The notes below the pieces were generated by a model that was not told the DNA's origin, did no database searches, and saw only the letters and a list, made by a program, of their open reading frames with translations. The position numbers and the translations under genes were made by a program. Source: Dallia pectoralis (lineage: Eukaryota; Chordata; Actinopteri; Esociformes; Umbridae). Taken from it: a DNA stretch of 64,000 nt. This document shows positions 36,885-50,406 of this stretch, piece by piece. The DNA lies in NCBI GenBank assembly GCA_029465975.1, contig CM055754.1, forward strand, positions 5,529,604 to 5,593,603. Direction: 5' to 3'. How positions within the stretch are numbered: position 1 is the stretch's first letter; every line of letters starts with the position of its first letter.

Positions 36885-39800
36885 GGGAGAAGTCTACTAA
36901 GCCTTTTTTGAGGTCTACAGGGTCTAGGGCAAACTTGGTTGATGAAGTTGATGGGAAAAATAAGCATAACTTGTTACTTTGCCTTTTCTCACTCTCGACA
37001 AATGCAACATATTTCATTCCATTTATTACAACATTTCACTACACGGCTTTGCAAAGAAGCTGTGCACATCCTTATTCTTCAAGTGAAAGGAGAAAACATA
37101 TACAGACATCCGACATGCTCTAAACTAAGACCACGTTAAAAAACTCAACTCAAAGTTTTTCGTTAAGGTGGACAGACGTGGCTGACGCGAAACTAAACCT
37201 TCTGTAGGCTACACTTTCATCCACCAGCTACCTGTTGCTCCTAGATCAAACAAACCTTTTGCGCTAGCTGGTTTATATCACCTCAGAGACCCATCCCTGG
37301 AAAGAATGATGGTCTGGTGTGTGTGTAGAGTGGACTGGTGGAAAAGTTCAACTCCTTACCATCTGACAAACATTATAGAAAGAAGGTAGTTGATAGATGG
37401 GTATTAGGGTTCTTGGTATGGACGTTTTTCGGGGAGGTCAGCCCCAGGTTATGGTTTGGGTTTGTTCACTGGCTTCCTGGAAAGGGTTTAGGCTTCACAT
37501 GACATATACGAAAGACCAAACAGCTTGAGCCTGAAAATGTGTTGTAACTGTGCTGTGTTTAAGTGTGGTTAACACACACAGAGAACCTTCGCTGAGTAAG
37601 ATCACTGCCGAGTTTACCTCTTGGTGGTTTCGTTTTAGTTCAGTTTATCTCTGGTTCAATAAAGAATAAATAGCCTGAAGGGTTATTAATGACATCAGAG
37701 CATGCCGAGTAACATCCGTATATTACACGCGGAAAAGGGTGCGTTCGAAAGTTGTTTAATGTTGTTCCTCTTCCTAGAACCTCCTTTGTCTGTAGATGAG
37801 GGGGGGCGATGGCAGGCTCTGAGTTCCACAAAAAGCCAGGGAGCAACATGTAGCCATCGGGTGTAAACTTCTGAGGAATACTAGCTTGTGATGTTTTGAT
37901 ATAAAGTACATTATGATCCACATTTGAACATTACTAAAACCTAATTACATTTGTTATTTCACTCAGCCATTTTTGCTCATCTTTATCAAGCCTTGCAATC
38001 GTTTTTAAATGTGATAATAAGATCAAATACAGCCACATTGGAAAATGTTCTACGAATCTCGACATACAGGTATCCATACAGCCATTCATAAACAGACACA
38101 GTTTTCCTCAAGCAAAACTTTAAGAGTTTGGGTGATACAAATTGTGCATCACATATTGATTACTTTTCAATTGTGACCTACCCAGCCCTGACATTACATC
38201 GCGAGACAGTCGATGTGAAAGACAAACATTCTGGCTCTTAAATATAACACCAAGCCATGTCTAAGACCTCAATCTTCCATTGACGTGAACCTGTTCCAAA
38301 GTGGTGAAATTGGCTTGTGTATTTTTCTTCCTCGCTGTTCTGTCTCACGGACGTTTCTGGCCCATTCTCCGGTCCTCCCCTCTCTGTCTCAAGGTAAGCT
38401 GGGTTAAACACTTACAGGTGTCTTTGTCTTTCTTCCCGTGTCTCTGTCTCACTCGCTCTTCTCTATCCATTCTGTTCAGTCTGTGTTCTTGGTATGATTT
38501 AACAACGTATATAAGTCCATAGGGTAAATACAACGCCCTGTCTCCGTCACTGCACATGTACTATGAAGTGCAGCTAGCAATCCAAATATATGTGGGGTTC
38601 AACGATTTAATCACCGTTTCCATGTCCTTCCAATTTTGTGACGCTAAATGTGTGATTAGCAGCAATTCCCAGTCAGCTGGGGAGGGAGCGATGCCGACAT
38701 GTATCCCCCTTCCAAGCGTTCTGCTCCTTTTGCACATCTCGCTTAACCAGGAAGTTGTCACTGACACCTGTGTGCTCGGTGGAGACCACTTGCTCTAGAA
38801 AACTTTACCATTTGAGCAAACAAACTCTGACTTGCTTGCCGATTAGGAATATCGGAATAGCAATATAGAAATATACCAATCTTGTCTGTTGTACAACTGA
38901 ATGCCTTCAACTGAAATGTGTCCTCTGCATTTTACCCACATCTGAGGTGCAGGGGCCAGCCCTAATCAGTTACCTGATTTGACTTCCACGTCAACGACGC
39001 CGGATTCTGTAGAATGATGTTGTCGAACATTTGCCAGGCCAACTTACATGGCCCTTCGTAGAAATCACGAGCACTATCAGTGGGCCACGATCAAGATGTA
39101 AACACCTGAATCCATGGATGGTCCAGTGGGCTAAGTGACGGATTCTGATGGACGATTCCTGCTCACACTGGCCACGACCAACCTGGTCGTCCTTGTTCAC
39201 CTGGTTGTCCCTGTCCACCTGGTCGTCCTTGTTCACCTGGTTGTCCCTGTCCTCCTGGTCATCCCTGCCTAAATATCCTGGATACGGCTCACCTGTGTTT
39301 ATTGACCTGCTGGCCATATTAATGCACAGAAATATTGATGTGGCCAAAAAGGCAACTTAAACTGCCAAACAAAATATGGTGGGCAATCTTTACCGCAAAA
39401 GACGGTTAAACTCCACATACAGAATAATAGGTTGCTAAAAAATGTGTTATTTTTGACTATTTCCGTTACTGGACCACGGAAGAGGGACTCATGTCTGTGA
39501 TTTTGCCTATCCACATTAGATGCCTGCATTTTGTGTTTTGCTAGTGTTGTCTTGTCAACCATGACAACTCCATGTTGTAATAACGCTGAATCCAGCCTTT
39601 TTCCAAAGATGACCTGAACAGTGTTTTCTTACCAGTCAGGGATCTCGATACAAATGAAATAAATTATTCCGGAGGATTCCACCCTGAGACATAAAAAATA
39701 GAGACATATAATAGAGACATATAATTGTTCCAAGTCATAGATTAAAACCAGAGCTCTGGTATCATATTCAGCCCAGCAGTATGAACCATCTCCCTGATAC

Positions 39801-40000
39801 TATCAACTCTATTCTGTCAGGACTAACTTGACATTGAACTGTTTTCAGTCATAACAGCAGGAGACTTGTGGTCGAGCTACTCACCCGTTCTCTGCTTGAG
39901 TAATGGTGCTCTTTTCTAACAGAAAATTCCTGTTCCTTTTGTGCCGAACCAAAATCTCTGTATGGTCTAACATTGTGTAACTGTGTGTGTGTGTGTATTC
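36885..40000. other. Intergenic region with minor repeats
   Basis: No supported gene. 38890-38965 reads 'acaactgaatgccttcaact' followed by 'gaaatgtgtcctctgc', which I associate with a dispersed salmoniform/esociform repeat. 39181-39270 is a short 18-bp tandem array. Confidence 0.45.
39181..39270. repeat. 18-bp tandem repeat, 5 units in a 36-bp alternating pattern
   Basis: Units alternate between acctggtcgtccttgttc and acctggttgtccctgtcc (two full pairs) and end with a diverged fifth unit. Confidence 0.9.
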
Positions 40001-40262
40001 AGCCAACATCCTGGCACCCCGCATCCCACTTCTGGTTTGACTCTGAAACTAAGCAGGGTCGGTTCTATTGATTGTACCATAGACTAAGTGCTGCTGGACG
40101 TGAGGTTGTACCAGTAAGAGGCCCCACTTCCCTGTGGTGAACGTATTAATATTGATTGCCCCAGGGCAATGATAGGGACATTGCGCTGCATGGAATGTTG
40201 TATTTTTAATTAATTGAGACATAAAGATCCCATATTTCCAGCATGGCTGCCTAATCATCACC
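40001..40262 (+). mobile_element. 5S-rRNA-derived SINE, diverged
   Basis: The head holds 'gaaactaagcagggtcgg' (about 40045-40062), matching the internal promoter segment of 5S rRNA (GAAGCTAAGCAGGGTCGG). It is preceded by a degraded 'gcaccccgcatcccacttct' in place of the 5S 5' half. The body reads 'ctgctggacgtgaggttgta', 'ccagtaagaggc' and 'ttgccccagggcaatgatag', followed by 'ggacattgcgctg' and later 'ataaagatccca'. These are the landmarks of fish SINE3-type elements. Too diverged for a functional 5S gene. Confidence 0.78.
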
Positions 40263-42149
40263 ACCGGCATTCATTTTAGTTCATTGCTATGAGTAAGATA
40301 TTGTTCTCGGGCAAATAACCTGACAATAAGATAAAACAAAATACATTCATATTGTAAGCATCAAGACCAGATGAAGAGAGTCAAAAGTTTTTTGAAAAAG
40401 CGAATCAAAGCTCTGTAATTTTCTGATTCTTGTTAGAAAGACATGAAACCCAACAACACATGTCGGTATTATACAAATGTCAATTTAACCCATAATAGCG
40501 TAAACATGTATTTTAAAAACAGGATCATTACTGCATTCATGCAAATACGCACACCCACACTCACCCTGAAACATCACCACTGACACATAGACAAGTTTAC
40601 ATGACATAGCGAGCACAGTATTCACATGTACACACACGTCACTTCGTTTGACACAAAGCCCAACATGAGCCATGATAAAACGGCAAACAGACGCTTGCTA
40701 AGGTCAACAGTCGTTGCCTTCAATCCTCGGATACGATTTCTACGCGGAAGACATTAGTGGGCAGGAATTCGCAGCTCGTTTATACAATTGCAAACAGCGC
40801 GTTAATGAGCAACCGCTGGCTTTTGCCGGTCAGCCAAAACCCGTTGTCACCCTGTATCCACAGACGTGATGGAAGACAGTGTGTTCACTGAGGCATGTAT
40901 GCAAACGTTCCCTGTCAACTGCACTATAGTCGGCTGCAGGCCTCTGGTAATAAATACGGTTCAACTCACCCTTTGCCATGTTCACACTTTGCTGCCTATT
41001 GGTGCCTTGACATATCACCCAAACAAAATGGAATCCAAATTCAAATATCGCAGGGAAAAAAACAGCAAAATTGTCAAGAATGGGCGAGCCGTGTTGTACA
41101 CGGTGTGTTAGGGGAGAGCACTACTGTGTAACGTGTTGATTAGGAGCCATTAATGCAGAAATCCAATTCCCCCAAATTCAAATGAACGGGCCTTTAATGC
41201 TAGCGAAACGTCACATTAGCTTGGTTAAATGTTACCCCGAGTTCAGTTTATAACCGTGGAAAGGCCTTACTGTGGGTCGGAAAAACAACCGTTAGGCTAA
41301 GAGAAGTTTCATGGCAAGACCGTTTAACCGAACACGTTTCCAGATACCTGTGGCCTTTGGCGGTGAGGCGAGAAGACCTAACAGATCTGGTTCGAATCCG
41401 CTGTGTGCCATGTAAACACTGAAGGTGATAGCTGCTTTATTGTTTCCTTACTTGGGCGTTGGGCCTTCAGCTCGCATGGCTAGTACTGTAAACTGAATCT
41501 GGGTACGGGAACTGATTACCTTACCCTCCCACTCACCCCGAAACACAAACTCTGAAGTCAGGGACGCCCACGCTCAAGATCCAAATTGTTGCGTCGGGAG
41601 AACACCAGAACCGAGGCTCCGCCACTTCACTCTCAATCAGCCGTTCTCCGTGTTTTTAACGTTTTAGTTGAAGTTCAGGTTTCAGGTTTATTTTCAGAAT
41701 TACATTAGGTTTCACAGCAAATGTTCGTATGAACATCCTGGATAACGTTCAACTTAAACGCTCCACATCCACAGTTATAGTGAAAAGCAATGAGCTGGGA
41801 CAGGTCTTAAATGTGCACTCAACATTTGTAGCAGAGGAGAAGCACAGGGCCAGCAAATGACATTTGCAAATAGTTGTGGGTTATTTAGCGAGTAAACAAC
41901 ATTTCAATAACACGCAATCCAAAAATACAAATTTAATTGACCTCAATTGCTACACACGGCGACATATTACCTCATCTCGCCAGGCAGCTTTTCAGTATTT
42001 ATTTTTAAGGGGTGAAGGAGTTCATGTGCTGCGTTTGTACAAACTGCACACACGTGCATGCACACACACTCACACACACACACGCATACACACAGCACAC
42101 ACACACACACAGACACACACACACACACACCGACACACACACACAGACA

Positions 42150-42223
<74 letters not shown>

Positions 42224-43016
42224 GACAGACAGACAGACAGACAGATACCCTTTGATTTCATTGAGGCTCTCTGTCGCTGAAGTATCAAAGAGTTTCACAA
42301 GTGAATTTGGCGGCTGTAGATTAGGCATAATCTCTGGCGCATAATGTTGTCCCAGTTTGGCCAAGTCCAGTGCAGCTCTGCTTTTCTTGGCCCCACTGAG
42401 TCGGCCCTGCAGTAGTCTTCCTTCTGTTAGAAGGGTATAAGTCTCTCACAAGCAATCCCCAATCAAACCCCCCCTCTCCCCCCAATGGCGCCAGGACCCC
42501 ACTGACTGTGGGTGTGGGTATGTGTGTGTGTGTCTGTGCTTCTGCGTTTCAACCGCAATCGAACCCTGAGAAAGACACAGCATTGTTTAAACACATGAGC
42601 TCATGGCTGTTAAATGCACTAAGACATCAAACACACAGATCAAATGTCACGTTTGGGTATGCCGAAATGCACCCATTCACACACAAATGCAGAAATGCAC
42701 CCATTCACACACAACTGAGTCATTTGTGTATCAGATCAGGGGTAATCTGAGTCATTTGTGTATCCGATTATGCGTATTCTGAGTCTTATGTCTATCCAAT
42801 TAGGCGTTCTAGGGGCCCATCCAACTTGACTAATTAATATTCATGTTATCAGGCCTGTGTCGGGTTTCCACACGTTGTGCGTTTTGGCCAAGCGTGTGTT
42901 TTTCCACAGGCTCTTAGTAGACCCACACGGGTTCCTGAGTAGTGATTGGACAGGAGGACGGAAGTGATCGCAATCTGTTCTATTTAAGACAGTAAACACG
43001 ACACAGGCATTCTAAG
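40263..43016. other. Intergenic region, no gene seen
   Basis: No supported gene. It contains the long CA/CAGA microsatellite at 42050-42246 and a small 29-bp-spaced duplication of 'aaatgcacccattcacacac' (42665-42715). Confidence 0.5.
42050..42246. repeat. (CA)n(CAGA)n compound microsatellite
   Basis: Imperfect CA repeats with cgac, gcat and agac interruptions lead into an uninterrupted CA run (about 42150-42218) and then seven agac units. Confidence 0.95.
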
Positions 43017-43017
43017 G

Positions 43018-43107
43018 TTCCACGTAGCTCAGTGGAGGAAGGCGCCAGGGTTGTCGGTCGGATTCCCACAGGGGCCCTGTTTGAAAAATGTATCCACTCA
43101 CTACTCC
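43018..43107 (+). mobile_element. HpaI-like tRNA-derived SINE, 3'-truncated
   Basis: 'cacgtagctcagtggagg' (A box) and 'ggtcggattcccacaggggc' (B box, mutated from GGTTCGATTCCCAC) are followed by 'gaaaaatgtatccactcact' and 'act'. This is the order seen in salmonid HpaI-family SINEs. The L2-derived tail that normally follows is missing. Confidence 0.72.
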
Positions 43108-45034
43108 AGAAAAGAGGGTCTGCTCAAACGCTTACATGGAACCGTCGTAGATCCAGAGACTCGCAGACCTTTGGAACGTTGGAACATTTGGAACGTTGCT
43201 GCTTTTTTGTGTGACGATATGTCTTTTGTCGCATGTCTTGATTATTTCTAATTCTCACATTGTATATACACTAAATCATCCATGTCACCCGGACTTTTAA
43301 CCCCAGACGGTCCTGGTCAATCGCGCAGCCGTCTGCGAGACTCCTGGCAAAGTCACGTCAAGGACCATTTACCAAAATCACGTTAGATTCACGAAATATT
43401 CATGTGAAACAATATTGAAGTGTTTACATGAAATGTGTTTACATTATTTTACATGTTTTACATGCTTTGAATTGTTTCCCAAAGCGTCTTGCTTACTTGG
43501 AGGTTGTATGAAATCAGGCTTGCCGGATATAGATAAAAAAAAAGAAAACATTTCAAATGTCCTAAGAAAATCTGACAAACAGCTAGACACCTTACTTACG
43601 TGGCCGTGGCTGCCATATGCAGTTTATGATCAAATTATTTGTGTGAATATGTAGTTAACAAGCCGCAATTATTAGTGGACATTTTCAAGATACGGCTCAT
43701 TCCATTCGTAGATGCATTCAGACAGAGGGTCACTTTGCTGGAGGCCAGTGCCAGGCCCAAAATGGAAACAGGAGTGGGGAGATATTTGACTTGTATGGAG
43801 TTACAGAGCTCTTAAAGACCCTGTGGACTGATGCTGGTGGTGAGGAGAGAGGGAGAGAGGGGAAGAGGGGAAGAGGGGGGAGAGAGGGGAGAGAGGGGAG
43901 AGGGAGAGAGGGAGAGAGGGGGAGAGGGGGAGATGGAGAGAGGGGAAGAGAACAGGGAGGGAGAGAGGGAGGATCGTTTTCTGTCCCCCCAGCCTTAACA
44001 CAAAGGAACGCTTTCTTTCCATCTCCCCTCTTTCTCAACTCTTTTACCACTAATGCCTCAACCCCCCACTCCCACCCCCACTCTTTCAACTGCATGCATC
44101 ATTGGGGAACGGCAGGGGGTTTCATATGAGTAACAGTTGCCACAGAGAATCTTAAACTCACCCGGGGACAAGGTGGACCCCACGCTAACCCTGGCTGTTC
44201 TACTGTGGGCCCCGTAACGCCGCGGTGATGTAAATACCTGCTGTTCTGTGTCGCTAGCCGTCTCATTTCTACAGCGCTGTCAGACTCTCATCGCCTTGGT
44301 AACGGGTCACTGGTGATGTCAGAACACTTGAGGGGGATTAGATTGAATAGAGCTGATCGGTGGCTGCTGAAGATCACCTTCATTGCGCATTATTAAATTA
44401 TTATTATTAGGGTGTGTGTCCCAGCTGTTCGTTCGCTCGCACTGAGCCACAAATGCCATTAGCTTGTCCGCAGCCCGCCAAAACAACAGGGCGAGGAGAC
44501 AAGGCTAATATCTGAGGCTCGCAAGGCACCCGAAAATATAAAAAATGCACTTTATTAGCCTACATCCCTTCTGAATGAACACGAAGCCGCCTAAGTTATC
44601 TTGATCATTTCACAAGTTTCCGGTCAGGCACTAATAGGACTAGCAGTGCTCCGGTGATGGTATTATCATTTGTTCTCTTCAGATTATTCTGCATTATTAT
44701 TTTTTTAACAAAAAGCTTAACTGAACAAACGGTTGGCAAAAGCGATGAAAAGGCGGACCAAGTGCAGGCGCTCAGAAGGACGGAGAACGAGCGGGCAGGG
44801 CAGACAAACAGCAGGAGAACAGGAAGACAGACGAAAAGACAATGACAACACTTCCAACAGAAACACGATTTTACACATTGCTGGATACAAACAAACAGGG
44901 ACACGGCTGAGGCAACTAATTACTGGGAACATAAAAAACTACTTCCACACAGGACAGACTCATACATCTGACATATACAGGGGAATAACATGACACAGGT
45001 GCAACAAATTCAGACTAACGACAAGGGACCAAAC
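43108..45034. other. Intergenic region, no gene seen
   Basis: No supported gene. It includes the long purine tract at 43837-43972. 44640-45034 and 45706-45830 together look like one older dispersed repeat (many aaacacg- and gacaggtg-type words) interrupted by the element at 45046. Confidence 0.4.
43837..43972. repeat. Polypurine tract (GAGG/GGGGAGA)
   Basis: About 135 bp of nearly pure G and A, with runs such as gaggggaagaggggggagag. Only a few interruptions (t at about 43935, c near 43953). Confidence 0.93.
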
Positions 45035-45705
45035 ATAGAAACAAACGCCCAATCCCAATATCCGCGGCTACACCCTAAGCACTGAGCCCTTTTAGACTTT
45101 ATTGATGTCACATGGTAATTGATTGAGTGCAAGAGGCTGCAAGGGCTCAAAATGCTGTAAATAGGAATGGGACAGCACTTTATCACGTTACCTTGACAAC
45201 GCTGAAACATGTTGCATGCTATTTTGTATTTGGGACTTTTTATTTTACGTTTATTATTTTATTTGTCATGCCAACATAGGCCAAACTACACACAGTTCTG
45301 GCTATATTAACCGTCAGTGAGGTTTGTGGTTATACTTATACTGTATGTAAACTTTTTTAACCATGTTGATGTCAGGGTTGGTTGCTCTTTCCATGCTTGT
45401 TTGTTTAAAGTTTATCGTTTTCTTTCTCTTAAGACGCAGGTTTTTCTGGATTTTTCTCTCACTTCCGGGCTTCCCGTGGTGTTTCATGTCACAACGCTGT
45501 GAACTCTGGGCAACTCCCTCAGCCAAAGTCTGCTTAATTGTGGACTTACGTAAAGGGTGCATAAAGGGCTCAAAATGATCGCCCCTTGCACACTTGACGA
45601 TTTGATGGTGGGACAGCCTGAGCCCTCACAAACTCACAGCGAGAACGTGCTTCCCAGTCCGTGAGTCTGTGAGTGTGGACATTGGGATTGGGCAATAGAA
45701 ACAAA
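45035..45705. mobile_element. MITE-like element with 11-bp target duplication
   Basis: The element spans 45046-45694 (649 bp). The left terminus is cgcccaatcccaatatccgc. The right terminus, reverse-complemented, is tgcccaatcccaatgtccac, so the first 18-20 bp are inverted repeats. Identical 11-bp direct repeats (atagaaacaaa) flank it at 45035-45045 and 45695-45705. No transposase is encoded. The superfamily is uncertain: 8-bp hAT plus chance, or 9-11 bp as in Mutator-like elements. Confidence 0.8.
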
Positions 45706-48639
45706 ACCACTACATAAGGAAACTATAGCACAGACATACAGAAAACATGAATCGCACCACGGGAAACATGGAACACCAGGAAGGACTGAGGACACAGAAA
45801 TCCCATAGTGGACACATGGAACATTTTATGTAATTTTATTTTTATACATGTGACTGGTCTAAAGGTGAAATAGAGCTGCTGGTGATAAACAAAATACACG
45901 TATGGACTAGATACATGTATTTAGACCAAAAACGTATAATCAGAGGAGATATTGTATGTATGATCTCCTGGGTTCAATTCCCAGCTCCTCCCCAGGGCAT
46001 CGTTGCAAACTTTGTTCTCAATCGGCAGTTTCCGTCATCCACAGAAACCGTTAAAGTCAAGGTCTACAAGCATTTTCCCGCAGGACATCAGATACTGTGG
46101 CATTTTCAATGTTGCTAGGTTCATGCTATTCACACAAACGTGTGCAGTAATGTCCATCTGCTGTTCCGTGGAAAAGGGGGAGACATACCTTGGGGCCTAC
46201 TTAACCTCGTTCTCCATTTCCCCCCAAGTCTGTTTTCATGACTCTTTCTTCGGCTTCACTTCCCCCATTTTCATTGTTTATTTTCTTAAACGGCTGCTAT
46301 TGCCGCTGCCCTGAGAGCTGTTAGTTGGTTCGTCTCGTACCAGGTAGAAACCATGTTGAGTGAGAGACCGATGAATGAGAGTCATTGAGCAAACCTGTGT
46401 GTGCGTGTGTGTGCGTGTGTGTGTGTTTGATTGCTTGTCATGGTACCCTGATAAATTAGGTCTGACATCAAAACCATTGTCAACGCGAGCGAACGGGTGA
46501 TACAAAGTTTTCGCGTTTCCAATGACGTCTAACGCATCGCCAGTCCTCCCAAGCCACGGGGAAAAAAAAAAAAAACAGAGTGACCGCCCGAGTGAGAAGA
46601 ACTCCCATGCACGCAGAACACCGAAACCGGAGTCCTTTCTTTAATTTCCTTGTTTGCATCCAGAAACCATTTGACTTCATGGTCATGTTGCTTTTCTCAG
46701 GAGGACCGAGCGGTTACCCAGAGCTGCCAGGCGATTTACCCCAGTCCACTGCACTCCTCCCTGGGCAGCTGGGACGCATTAGCCCCTGAGAAATGCACCC
46801 ATCTACCCCACTCCATCATATTCCGACTGTGGACCCGTCGTGTTTTCCCATGTTATGATCGCATGCATTTTTCGTCGTGCGTGTGATTTATGTCGAGGAC
46901 ACGGGCTTTTACAAGCCATGTAGCACATGCAGGGTTGATTGAATGTTAAGTGCCAGCAGCATAGGGATATGCACTGACCAAGTCTTTTGACAGTGAAAAT
47001 AACCTCACATAAAACATGCAGTTTGTTTGGAGTCTCAGAGGCTCCGAGAAGATTGACCACACCCCTTCGTTTTTTATTTCTCTCTTGTGTCTCATTTCGC
47101 CCAGAAAAGTCAAGGAGTCTGGGGGTTTGTAAATTCTTGCAAAGAGCGGGCCGTGAGTGTTTCGGTAACTTTTTGCGGGGCTCTATCTGTACACGTTTTA
47201 TTGTGGTCATTATTTAAATGTATTCGCTAGTGTGGCCGGTGTGAAATGGCTAGCCAAGTAGCGGTCGGTGCTAGTAGCATTTTAATCGGTTGCATCACTC
47301 ACTGTGAGACCTTGAAGTACTTGTTTCCTTCGCCCCGACTGGCCTGTTGCTTTTATGGGCCAATCAGAACGCCCCGTCTTGGCTGTTCAGACGATTGCCG
47401 GTTGGTGGCCCGGATGTGGCAGTTGGACAGCAGGAGAAGCGAGACTGTTACATTTATTTTTGTCAATTTGCATTGTGCCTTCCATTAATACCCATTTAAA
47501 GACAGAATGAAAACGACATGTCGTCCGTCACCTTATCTATATAAAACGTTGTCTCTATACATAAATACAGATGCGTCGAGGAGAAAGTCACATCTGCAAA
47601 TGTCCAGTTCACTGTACAAATACGTACGTACCGAGTGATGTGATGCCGAGTACAGTTAATAGTTATTGTTGGTTGCAAATTCTTTCAGCCTTTGATTTGC
47701 TCCACCATTCACTGTGTGTCAGCTTCCATAGCCTTAGTTTGTGACAAGCTAGTAAGACCTTAGCTGAGGGAAACATCGAAACATCACATTAAAAAAACTG
47801 TCCACCCTTCTGTTCAAACATCACGACGACACACATAACCCATTCCATGGAAGAACATGTTTGAGCAGACCAGGGCACCCCTCAAAAACCCCAAATGAGT
47901 TGTTGTCTACAAATTACTTGCTCCCAGATGCCCAGCACTTCTGGACCAAATACAAGCATCAAGCACCAACGTTTGGCATGATGTGATTTACTTGACGTTT
48001 AAGTAACTGGAAGTGCGTAGGATACATACTCATGTCATGATTCAGGCTCTGGACACAGTAAACACTTGTTTTTTTAGTTCTGAGTCTTGTGAGATCATTT
48101 CAATGCAGCGGTGAAGTGCTGTTGGTCACGATGAACGAACTCTTGCTGCTGGAGGCCATTAGTACTCGGGTTCAGAAAAGTGTCTCAGGAGTGGTTACAT
48201 AACGTCCCTCTATCCATCTCTACATTTCTCAGATTCACTCTTTCTATAGCTCGCCCTCTCCACCTCTACAAATCTCTACGCTGGCCTACAGCCTAGCGGG
48301 TCTTCACTCTATCGTGCATCGTCTACATTCGTTCTTGGTGTAGAACTTAGAATTGTCTTCCCCCTGGCGAGGCTGCCGAGCAGAGTGGCACCTTCTAGTC
48401 GCCTTTCCCAGTCCACTTCAATACATCCACCGTTGTTCCGTTACTTGAACAGGTGGTCGATCTGAATGTCTGCCGTGCCCTGGCGCTGCTCTGAGGGGAC
48501 TGTCCAAGGACCACATAGCCACCATCACACACGCCACCCTGGACCCGTTTCCTTACAGAGACACGGATGATCCATCGCCGCCAGACGCCGACCGCCCGAA
48601 GGAGGAGCGTCCGCAGTGTGTTCAAGCTTTGTTCATCCG
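45706..48639. other. Intergenic region, no gene seen
   Basis: No supported gene. A short GT run (46397-46427) and an A run (46561-46574) are present. Confidence 0.5.
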
Positions 48640-48830
48640 CAGCTCGGCCTATTGAAACCGGTTGCGAAACGAGGAACTCTGTATCTGGACCCAAACCTGC
48701 GCAACTAGATCTTGGACTTGCTGACAGGCCGTCTCCAGGTGTTGAGTGTGGGCAATAGCAGCTCCTCCGCGCAGAACGCTCAACGCCGGGGCCCCCCAAG
48801 GGTGTGTGCTCAACCCAAACGCCCTCGGTT
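48640..48830 (+). mobile_element. LINE reverse-transcriptase relic
   Basis: 'gatcttggacttgctgacag' followed by 'gccgtctccaggtg' (48709-48742) reads as ILDLLTGRPQV-type RT sequence with a frameshift. 'acgctcaacgccggggcccc' plus 'ccaagggtgtgtgctcaa' (48777-48814) reads as the TLNAGAPQGCVL-type motif B. The frame is broken and the catalytic YxDD is not present, so it is an old fragment. A 168-codon open frame on the opposite strand is not a gene. Confidence 0.55.
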
Positions 48831-50335
48831 GTAGGCCTTGAAAGACGTGATTGTGTAGTGCGTTTCAGTGTGTCCACAGTGTGCCCCATTATGCATCTCA
48901 CCGAAAATGTTCGACTGAGTCGGAAATGTGAAACTTAGAATTCAATCGTTTTTCATCTCCGCCCTCGCGTTTTCCCAGCTCCCCCTGCGTTTTCTACTTT
49001 CTACTACCCGTCACTCTTCTAACTCTTCCTCCTTTCCCTCTCACTGTCTCTCTACCTTTGTCAACCACTCCATTGATCTGTTTCACCTGTCTATCTCTCC
49101 TTCTCCTTGACTAACTCTACGTGATTTTCTAACCAACTCTCCCTCTCTATTTTTCTACGCTGCCCTCTTTCTGTCTCACTCTTCTTCTCTCCCGCCAGTG
49201 CTTCGTGTTTCTACTCGTGGTCAGAACCTATAGGCGGGGTTATGTGTGTGTGTGTGTGTGTGTGTGTGAGTGTGTGCTGGTGCTTTCAGTAACCTGGTTC
49301 AGCTGTGAATCCTGTCCCGGACCCTGACTCTGGCCACAAGCTGGTTCGCTGGGTGTCCGTATCTTACAGCGGATGAAACTATCCAGCCCACCCCCACCAT
49401 AGTTTAAATCGTTACGCAGCTTGTTGTGTTTGTACTCGGTCCACGTTTAAACAACCTCCACCCCCTTCACACTCCGCATGTCTTCCCAACCTCTCTTTTC
49501 CCTGTATTATTCTCTCTTTTCCAGGAACTCTCCTCACCTCCGGTGTAAGATGTCTACACACTTGCGGTTAACGACGTTGAGCCGAAACCAAATCGGTCGG
49601 AGGCTGTGATGGCGGCCATTTTGGCTAATTGACGGACACTCTTCAAACCCAGACACGGTTTGTGGTTCACTGGGGCTGGCCCGGACTTGAGATGAGATGA
49701 ACTACCTCGCCACAGACACTGTACAACACACACGCACGGGAACAGCCACGCGTGTACTTCCTCCATCAGTCATACACACGCGCAAAACACACAAAGGCAG
49801 CGTTTAAAAGCGATGTCACCGCGAGACAAGTGCTGGCATACTTTCTTTGTGGGGCAAGAACATTCGGCTGTTCTCTGGGTTGCGGTTTCACAGTCACAAC
49901 GAGCTGCTCTTTCCTTACGGTGACAGGACATCAAACATGACAAATATTTGCGCCCGCCGCTCATTTGGCCGTGAATAATGGGACTTTGTCAATGGTATTT
50001 CTGGTTGGAAGATAATTAACCCGATCTTGTATTGTTCCACGTGCCGGCTGTCTGTTATTCTCTGTGGTCCCTGGTCACATTCTTGGCCCCTACCACCTCT
50101 GCAGCCTGCTAGTGCCTTTACAAACCTGCGAAAGTATGCAGCGTCCAGACCACCTACCGCAAGTGGTAAAGGAGAAGTGCAAAAACAAGCCATGTGCTAG
50201 ACGGCCCAGTATAACAGAAATGTGCGCCGCAAATAGGAATGGAAATGCATGGCTTTGGACGACTGAAGTAATGGTATAGATGTTTAGGGAGAGAGGCCGA
50301 GTCAGAGAGAGAAACAAATGGGGGGCTACGAGGGC

Positions 50336-50406
<71 letters not shown>

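Noticed and set aside
36475..37017. Three long - strand frames with HAVESPTRCG repeats
   Set aside because: By-product of the 19-bp minisatellite.
40001..40120. Functional 5S rRNA gene
   Set aside because: Only the internal segment matches. The 5' half is degraded and the sequence runs into a SINE body, so it is a retroposon.
41375..41415. tRNA-like B box (ctggttcgaatccgc)
   Set aside because: The T-arm stem does not pair and no A box or acceptor stem is found upstream. At most an old SINE fragment.
45985..46015. tRNA-like B box (gggttcaattcccagctcc)
   Set aside because: A good B-box match but no convincing A box at the right distance and no SINE body. Too little to call.
48395..48901. 168-codon - strand open frame
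   Set aside because: It lies antisense to a LINE reverse-transcriptase relic and has no domain of its own.
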